The notes beneath the pieces were generated by a model. The model was not told the DNA's origin. It searched no databases and saw only the letters and a list, made by a program, of their open reading frames with translations. From Actinoplanes sp. L3-i22 (GTDB lineage: Bacteria > Actinomycetota > Actinomycetes > Mycobacteriales > Micromonosporaceae): a stretch of DNA of 64,000 bases. Position 1 is the first letter of the stretch. Each line of letters opens with the position of its first letter. Positions 59,366 to 64,000 of the stretch are shown in pieces. The stretch is taken from contig NZ_AP024745.1 in the NCBI RefSeq assembly GCF_019704555.1, positions 3,728,501 through 3,792,500 on the forward strand, in the 5' to 3' direction. Position numbers and translations under genes: made by a program.

Positions 59366-60142
59366 TCACGCGTAGGGATCGAAGGCGATGCCGGCCGGCT
59401 TCGCCGCGTTGAGCAGATACTCGAACGACCCGTCCTTGATCTTGATAGTCGCCGATCCGAAGTCAGCGGCCATCAACTTGTCCCGCAGCTCGACGCTGGG
59501 GTAGCCGTTCCAGTCGACCAGCGGCGGGTACCGCCAGTTGTGGTAGTGGTTCTCCGGCGGCTCGTCGTTGCTGTTGGCGAGCCGGAAGAAGTGGGTCGAC
59601 GCCCCGTCCTTGTGGTAGACGGTCTTGGGGTGACTGCCGTCGAAGCGCACCTGCGGCCGGGCATAGGTCACCTGCGAGCTGTGCTGCGTGGTGCTGACGT
59701 ATTCGACCTGGTTGGATGCCTGGTTCACCCAGGAGATCACGTGCTCCCAGTCGTGCCGATGGCCGCCGAGGCCGCTGCCGGCGACAGCCTGGTCCTTCTC
59801 GAAGTAGCTGGCGTAGACGATCGCGCACCAGCCGTTGTTGCACTTCGACCGGGCATACGTCTGGGAGTTGTCCAGGTCGGACTGGTCGCGGCAGCTGCCG
59901 TTGACCGCGCCGGTGGTCTTCAGCCCGGGCGCGATGGTGCCGTCGGGGCTGATCGCCGGCGTGGCGTAACAGCCGTCGGTGTCGTAGTCGTAGGCGGGGG
60001 AGAACGACTGCTCGTACCCACCCGCGTTCTGCGGAAGGTTGTGGGGTGGGTCGGCGAAGGCCGGTGCGGCCGAGGCCACGAGCAGGAGCGCGGTCAGGCC
60101 GGACGCGGTGGCGATCCGGGCCAGGGGACGGTTACGACGCAT
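59366..60142 (-). CDS. NLP/NPP1 family secreted protein (necrosis- and ethylene-inducing type)
   Basis: A 258-residue protein with a Sec signal (about 1-31, ending AFA-DPP) and an NPP1 domain. The family hallmark heptapeptide appears as GHRHDWE (about residues 125-131), which in known NLPs holds metal and is needed for membrane damage. Cys pairs (SCRDQ, CNNGWC) and the C-terminal WRYPPLVDWNGYPSVELRDKL are also typical. Actinobacterial NLPs are known in soil and plant-associated species; the role here could be plant interaction or attack on other cells. ATG 60142 is used (MRRNRPLARIA). A terminator follows. Confidence 0.9.
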   Translation of the reverse strand: MRRNRPLARIATASGLTALLLVASAAPAFADPPHNLPQNAGGYEQSFSPAYDYDTDGCYATPAISPDGTIAPGLKTTGAVNGSCRDQSDLDNSQTYARSKCNNGWCAIVYASYFEKDQAVAGSGLGGHRHDWEHVISWVNQASNQVEYVSTTQHSSQVTYARPQVRFDGSHPKTVYHKDGASTHFFRLANSNDEPPENHYHNWRYPPLVDWNGYPSVELRDKLMAADFGSATIKIKDGSFEYLLNAAKPAGIAFDPYA

Positions 60143-60250
60143 GAGTCGTCGGCCCTTCGTGTCGTCACGCCATGGGGCTGGCGGTTCGCAGTGATCTTCA
60201 CTGTCGCGATAGAGGCCGGTCAATAGCTCCCGGTTCCGGAATCCGGATGT

Positions 60251-60280
60251 GCGGGTGGATCCCAGGCGGGATCCACCCGC
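60251..60280 (-). terminator. Hairpin terminator of the PQQ-propeller gene
   Basis: A 13-bp perfect stem (60251-60263 with 60268-60280) around AGGC lies 7 bp past the stop codon on the minus strand. Confidence 0.75.
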
Positions 60281-60287
60281 AGTTAAC

Positions 60288-61475
60288 TCACCGGCCGTAC
60301 GCCACCAGACGCCCGGAGGCCGGCACCAGCAGAACCCCCTGCCCGGCGGCCAGGCCGGTCAGCGGTGTCGAGACGTTCTGCTCGTCCGGCGGCCGGATCT
60401 CGGCGCCGGTGTCGGCCGACCACACCTCGGTGCCGGTGACCGGATCGACCGCGTACACCCGGCCGCTCTGCGAGCCGACGTAGACGTAGCCGTTGACCAC
60501 GATCGGCGCGCTGCGCAGCTGGCCGCCGTCCCCGGTGAAGGTCCAGATCGGCTGGTCCGGCGTGGCCGCGGCCGCCGCGTGCAGCACACCGCCGACCACG
60601 AAGAACCCGGTCCTGCCGGAGAACGCCGGCGCCGGCATGCCCCACGAGCCGAAGCGGGTCTTCACCGCACCGGTGTTGAGGTTGAGCACCGGCAGCGACC
60701 CGTCGAACGACTCACGCACCCACAGCCCGCCGGCCGCGACCACCGGTGTCTTGCCGCCGCCGCCCGAGCATCCGGTGGAGTGCACCCAGACGCTGGCGCC
60801 GGTCGCCGGGTCGAACCGGTAGGACTGCTCGCACGCGTACGACACGTAGACGCCGGTGGCGGTCACCGCGGGCGAGCTGTTGTCGCCGTTCGCCACCGGT
60901 GCGGTCCAGACCACCGCGCCGGTCGCGGCGTTCACCGCGTACACCGTCCCGCCCGAGCCGGCGCCGCCGGTGTAGACCATGCCGGCGCGGAACGTCGGCG
61001 CCGAGCTGAACGAATACTGCCCCGGCAGGTCGGTCTGCCACAGCTGGCGACCGGTCTGCACGGCGAACGCGGTCAGCCGGCCGTCGCCGTTGATCGCGTA
61101 GACCCGCCCGGCGCCGAGGGTCAGCGCCGACCAGTAGTAGGTGCCGCCGAGCGCGACCGGACCCCACACGTCCTTGCCGGTGCGGGTGTCGATCGCGTAC
61201 AGCGAAGTGCCGTAGTCGTCCCCGGTGCGGACCGTGACGAAGGCCCGGTTGTTGGCGATGACCGGATAGGACACCGCCTGGCCGAGGTCGCGCCGCCACT
61301 TCTCGGTGAGCGGAGGCGCGCCCACACCGGCGGCCGAGAGCCCGTCGTGCCGGGCGTTGATCTGATAGGCCACCGCGACGCCGGTCGTATCGGCGGCCTC
61401 GGCGGGCGTCGCGACGACGACCGTGACGAGCACGGCGGCGGCAGCGGCGGCGATCGCCCTGCGCAGTCTGTTCAC
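60288..61475 (-). CDS. Secreted PQQ-type beta-propeller protein
   Basis: A 395-residue exported protein with a signal peptide (about 1-28, AEA-ADT) and seven or eight repeats of the quinoprotein/BamB type. Each has a Tyr-Ala-[IV]-[DN] and Gly-x-x-[LV]-W pattern, such as SLYAIDTRTGKDVWG, TVYAVNAATGAVVWT and RVYAVDPVTGTEVWS. There are no dehydrogenase active-site residues, so a binding or scaffold role is more likely than catalysis. GTG 61475 is chosen because AAGGGA lies six bases upstream. Confidence 0.88.
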   Translation of the reverse strand: MNRLRRAIAAAAAAVLVTVVVATPAEAADTTGVAVAYQINARHDGLSAAGVGAPPLTEKWRRDLGQAVSYPVIANNRAFVTVRTGDDYGTSLYAIDTRTGKDVWGPVALGGTYYWSALTLGAGRVYAINGDGRLTAFAVQTGRQLWQTDLPGQYSFSSAPTFRAGMVYTGGAGSGGTVYAVNAATGAVVWTAPVANGDNSSPAVTATGVYVSYACEQSYRFDPATGASVWVHSTGCSGGGGKTPVVAAGGLWVRESFDGSLPVLNLNTGAVKTRFGSWGMPAPAFSGRTGFFVVGGVLHAAAAATPDQPIWTFTGDGGQLRSAPIVVNGYVYVGSQSGRVYAVDPVTGTEVWSADTGAEIRPPDEQNVSTPLTGLAAGQGVLLVPASGRLVAYGR

Positions 61476-62015
61476 AGTGGATCCCTTCCCCGTGTGGCAT
61501 CCCCGTCGATGTTCGGAAATGCCGATGGGGGAGACCCTAGATTCGGGCTACGACACTTTGCCGCCCCGCCGCCGGCGGACCACTCACACCCCCCGCCGCC
61601 CAGGACCGATTCTGATCTCACCGTCGTCGGTCCGTCCGCGATCCCATCGTCGCCAGACCGATTTCGATCAATTTCGCGATCAGTCATCCCGCCCAGCGCC
61701 CAGCAGCCCCGCTGCCCAGCGCCCAGCAGCCCCGCTGCCCAGGGCCCAGCCGCCCAGCGCCCAGGGCTCAAGCCCACCGAGCCGCCCAGCCGCCCGCAAC
61801 TCCCGTCGCCCGCACCGCCCCGCCGCCCAGTCCACCGAGCCGATCGAGCCGCCCAGCCGGTCGGGATTTCGGCCGATCGGGGATTCGCCCCGGGCCAACG
61901 GAGATGCTGGCCAGCCCCGATCTGGTCGCCGCTGGCCAGACGTCCGACGCGGCTCGGGCCGCATGTAGCGCAGATCGCCTTGGCGCCACCACGGCCCTCA
62001 TGATTGAGTACCGCC
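61476..62015. other. Intergenic region with degenerate CCCAGC-type repeats
   Basis: From about 61685 to 61800 the sequence repeats GCCCAGCGCCCAGCAGCCCC-like units with variation. No frame with a start, ribosome site and codon bias is evident. The remainder is the promoter region of the PQQ-propeller gene (minus) and of the membrane protein at 62016 (plus). Confidence 0.5.
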
Positions 62016-62585
62016 GTGATCAAAGAGTCGGAGCGCAGTCTCGGGGTCAGCCTGACCCTCGCTGTGCTGGTGGCGGCGGCCCTCGGACTGGTGGACACGT
62101 TCTGGGGCCTGGGCCGCCACGTGCCACCGTGGCTGGTTCGAACCGCCTGCTCGGCCACCGGCTGCGGCAACCGGTCGATGGCCGTGCTCGGCTGGGCGAT
62201 GTGCGCCCTGGTGATCACGGTCTCGTTCGCGATGTGGCTGCTGTGGCGCCGCAGAGAAATGCGCCTGTTCGCCCGGCTACTCCCCGGCGCGGTCCTGCTC
62301 GTCCTGCTCGGCCTGATCACCACCACCAGCAAGGACAAACTGGGCGGCGGCCCCACCCTGGCCGAAGTCCTGGCCACCCAGCCCGGCGCCCCCGCCTACC
62401 TGACCGGCGTACACGTCGGCCTGTGGTCAGCCGCAATCATCATCCTGGCCGAGCTGGTCCTGTGGATCTGCCGAGACCGCGCCGCCCCGTCCTACATCTG
62501 GATGTGGCAGGCAGCCCAACTGGCCACCCCACCCACCATCCTCATCGGCGCCCTTTTCACCACCCTGCTGAACCCCCTCTCCTAA
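62016..62585 (+). CDS. Hypothetical integral membrane protein
   Basis: A 189-residue protein with about five hydrophobic segments, for example LGVSLTLAVLVAAALGLVD, VLGWAMCALVITVSFAMWLL, LLPGAVLLVLLGLITTT, and VGLWSAAIIILAELVLWI. Between helices 1 and 2 a Cys pair (ACSATGCGN) may form a disulfide outside the cell. I do not recognise the family. GTG 62016 is used; TTG 62004 would add four residues. No ribosome site is seen for either. Confidence 0.65.
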   Translation: MIKESERSLGVSLTLAVLVAAALGLVDTFWGLGRHVPPWLVRTACSATGCGNRSMAVLGWAMCALVITVSFAMWLLWRRREMRLFARLLPGAVLLVLLGLITTTSKDKLGGGPTLAEVLATQPGAPAYLTGVHVGLWSAAIIILAELVLWICRDRAAPSYIWMWQAAQLATPPTILIGALFTTLLNPLS

Positions 62586-62900
62586 CCCCCGCCCGCCCGC
62601 CCGCGCCGCTCGCGCCCGCGCTGCTCGCGCCCGCGCCGCCCGCGCCGCTCGCTCGCACGCCGCCCGTGCCCCCGCGCCGCTCGTCCGCCCGCACGTCGCC
62701 CGCACGTCGCCCGCACGCGCCGCGCGCCCGCCCGTGCCGTGTGCCTGCGTCTGGGGCTGCATGCACGCCGCCCCCTCGCGCCGTGTCGCCCGCCCGGGGC
62801 GCACCCCCTCAAGCGGTGTCGCCAAGCCCGCGCCCCTCACGCGGAGCCGACAGCCGCCCGCCCGCGCGCGGCTCGCTGCCAGCCCTGCTGGAATACCGGC
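62586..62900. other. Low-complexity GC-rich spacer
   Basis: Irregular CCCGC, CGCCGCTCGC and CGCACGTCGCC units fill about 62586-62780. No coding frame is supported. The stretch resembles the spacer at 58980-59300. Confidence 0.6.
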
Positions 62901-64000
62901 TCAGCTGGTGAAGTGGACCGGATTCACCAGGTCGGCGTAGGCGAGCAGAGCGGCCATGGCGACCATGACCAGAGCAGCGGCCGAGGTCAGCGGAATCGTC
63001 CTGGCCACGTCGACCGGCCTGGTCCACCGCCGGCCGAAGAGACGGCCGATGCCACGCTTCATACCCTCCAGCAGAGCAGCGGCGATGTGGCCACCGTCCA
63101 GCGGCAGCAGCGGGATCAGGTTGAAGACGCCGATCGCGATGTTGAACGAACCCAGCAACTCCAGCAGGAACAACAGCCGGTCGGCGACCGGCAGATCGGA
63201 CGCGGCAACATCCCCGCCGAGCCGGGTGGCACCGACGACACCGATCGGCCCGTCGACCGCCCGCGGCGCGTCACTGAAGGCGGCCTGCCACACGCCGACC
63301 ATCCGCTCGGGAAGGTGGAAGACACCGACCGCGACCTCTTTACCGGCGGCCCTGACCACACCGGCGACCTCGACCGGTGTCATGTGCTCGCGGGCATATG
63401 CCGGCTGGACGCCGAGGAAGCCGCCCTGACCGTTGACGCCCATGATCAGCGGCACCTTTTCGGTCACGCCGTCGCGCATGATGGTCAGCGTGACCGGCTG
63501 ACCGGCATCGGCGCGGATCATCCCGGTCAGCTCGTCCCACGAGCGGACGGACGCATCGCCGTACCCAATGATCTTGTCGCCCGGTTGGAGACCGGCCGTG
63601 ACCGCCGGACTGGCCGCGACCACCGCCTGGATGGTGGGTTGAGCGGTGTTGACGCCGATGCCGGTGAGCGCGATCGACAGGAAGACGAAGCCGAGCAGCA
63701 TGTTCATCGCCGGACCGCCGGTCATGATGATCACGCGCTGCCACCAGGGGCGCTGGTAGAACAGCCGGCCGTGATCGCGCGGGCCGACGTCCTCCCAGGC
63801 GGCCTCGCGGGCGCCCTCGATCAGCGACCGCAGCGGACCGGTCGACCATCGGCGCACCTTGCCGGGCGGCGTACCCGGAGCCGGCGGCAGCATGCCGACC
63901 ATCCGGATGTACCCGCCGAACGGCAGCCACTTGATGCCGAATTCGGTCTCACCCCGACGGGTGGACCAGGCGGTCGGCCCGATTCCGACCATCCACTGAG
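62901..64000 (-). CDS. RseP-type site-2 intramembrane metalloprotease (M50), N-terminus outside window
   Basis: The visible 366 residues are the C-terminal part of a RIP protease of the RseP/Rv2869c kind, which cleaves anti-sigma factors and other membrane substrates. It begins within the GIGPTAWSTRRGETEFGIKWLPFGGY segment that follows the (unseen) HExxH helix. A PDZ domain (about PTIQAVVAASPAVTAGLQPGDKIIGYGD ... GFLGVQPAYAREHM) comes next, then the second catalytic motif NLIPLLPLDGGH, whose Asp is the third zinc ligand, and a last membrane helix. The frame continues past base 64000. Confidence 0.93.
   Translation of the reverse strand, partial: QWMVGIGPTAWSTRRGETEFGIKWLPFGGYIRMVGMLPPAPGTPPGKVRRWSTGPLRSLIEGAREAAWEDVGPRDHGRLFYQRPWWQRVIIMTGGPAMNMLLGFVFLSIALTGIGVNTAQPTIQAVVAASPAVTAGLQPGDKIIGYGDASVRSWDELTGMIRADAGQPVTLTIMRDGVTEKVPLIMGVNGQGGFLGVQPAYAREHMTPVEVAGVVRAAGKEVAVGVFHLPERMVGVWQAAFSDAPRAVDGPIGVVGATRLGGDVAASDLPVADRLLFLLELLGSFNIAIGVFNLIPLLPLDGGHIAAALLEGMKRGIGRLFGRRWTRPVDVARTIPLTSAAALVMVAMAALLAYADLVNPVHFTS

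Overview
This window is high-GC DNA (about 70% G+C) with many GTG and TTG starts, Tat/Sec-exported glycoside hydrolases, cyclic-di-GMP enzymes, an F420/FMN-type oxidoreductase and partner-switching sigma regulation. These features point to a filamentous or sporulating actinobacterium. Micromonosporaceae, perhaps Actinoplanes-like, is my inference; no rRNA or tRNA is present to confirm it.

Layout. 1-15901 is a polysaccharide-degradation region on the minus strand: a GH127 beta-L-arabinofuranosidase (cut by the window start), a GH54 alpha-L-arabinofuranosidase with ricin-type lectin repeats, a GH87 alpha-1,3-glucanase and a GH78 alpha-L-rhamnosidase. LacI-type palindromes lie upstream of two of them. 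Interleaved are a small membrane protein, a PrsW-type protease, and a TetR/VOC/hydrolase group with a clear double operator. 16080-22476 is a signalling block: an APC permease fused to a histidine kinase, its overlapping REC-PAS-GGDEF-EAL response regulator, and a membrane GGDEF protein. 22597-35960 holds metabolic and transport genes: epoxide hydrolase, amidohydrolase, NicO-type metal exporter with DUF3500 partner, LAL-type LuxR regulator, a DUF318/DUF1980 permease pair, and a MarR/OYE divergent pair with two operators.

36101-41899 is the most unusual part. It is a three-gene, overlapping operon encoding a 1624-residue protein that joins a caspase-like peptidase, an Hsp90-type ATPase and a repetitive winged-helix-like C-terminus, followed by a small zinc-ribbon-like protein and a three-helix membrane protein. 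It has the architecture of a predicted NTP-dependent conflict (anti-phage or cell-suicide) system. An RtcB RNA ligase lies convergently 4 bp away.

43106-51657 is a stress-response block: DoxX-like protein, CheY-like regulator, FMN/F420 oxidoreductase, STAS anti-anti-sigma factor, SigB/F-type sigma factor, EAL-DICT protein, MEDS-ATPase anti-sigma factor with a 17-codon leader ORF, a stand-alone sensor domain, and a large catalase preceded by a SigB-like promoter. 51940-64000 holds a membrane GGDEF-EAL protein, LysR/SDR pair, secreted or anchored proteins (Ig-like, NLP toxin-like, PQQ-type propeller), a possible N-acyl amino acid synthase, pyridoxal kinase, and the C-terminal part of an RseP-type site-2 protease. 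This last part contains several very GC-rich low-complexity spacers and short tandem repeats.
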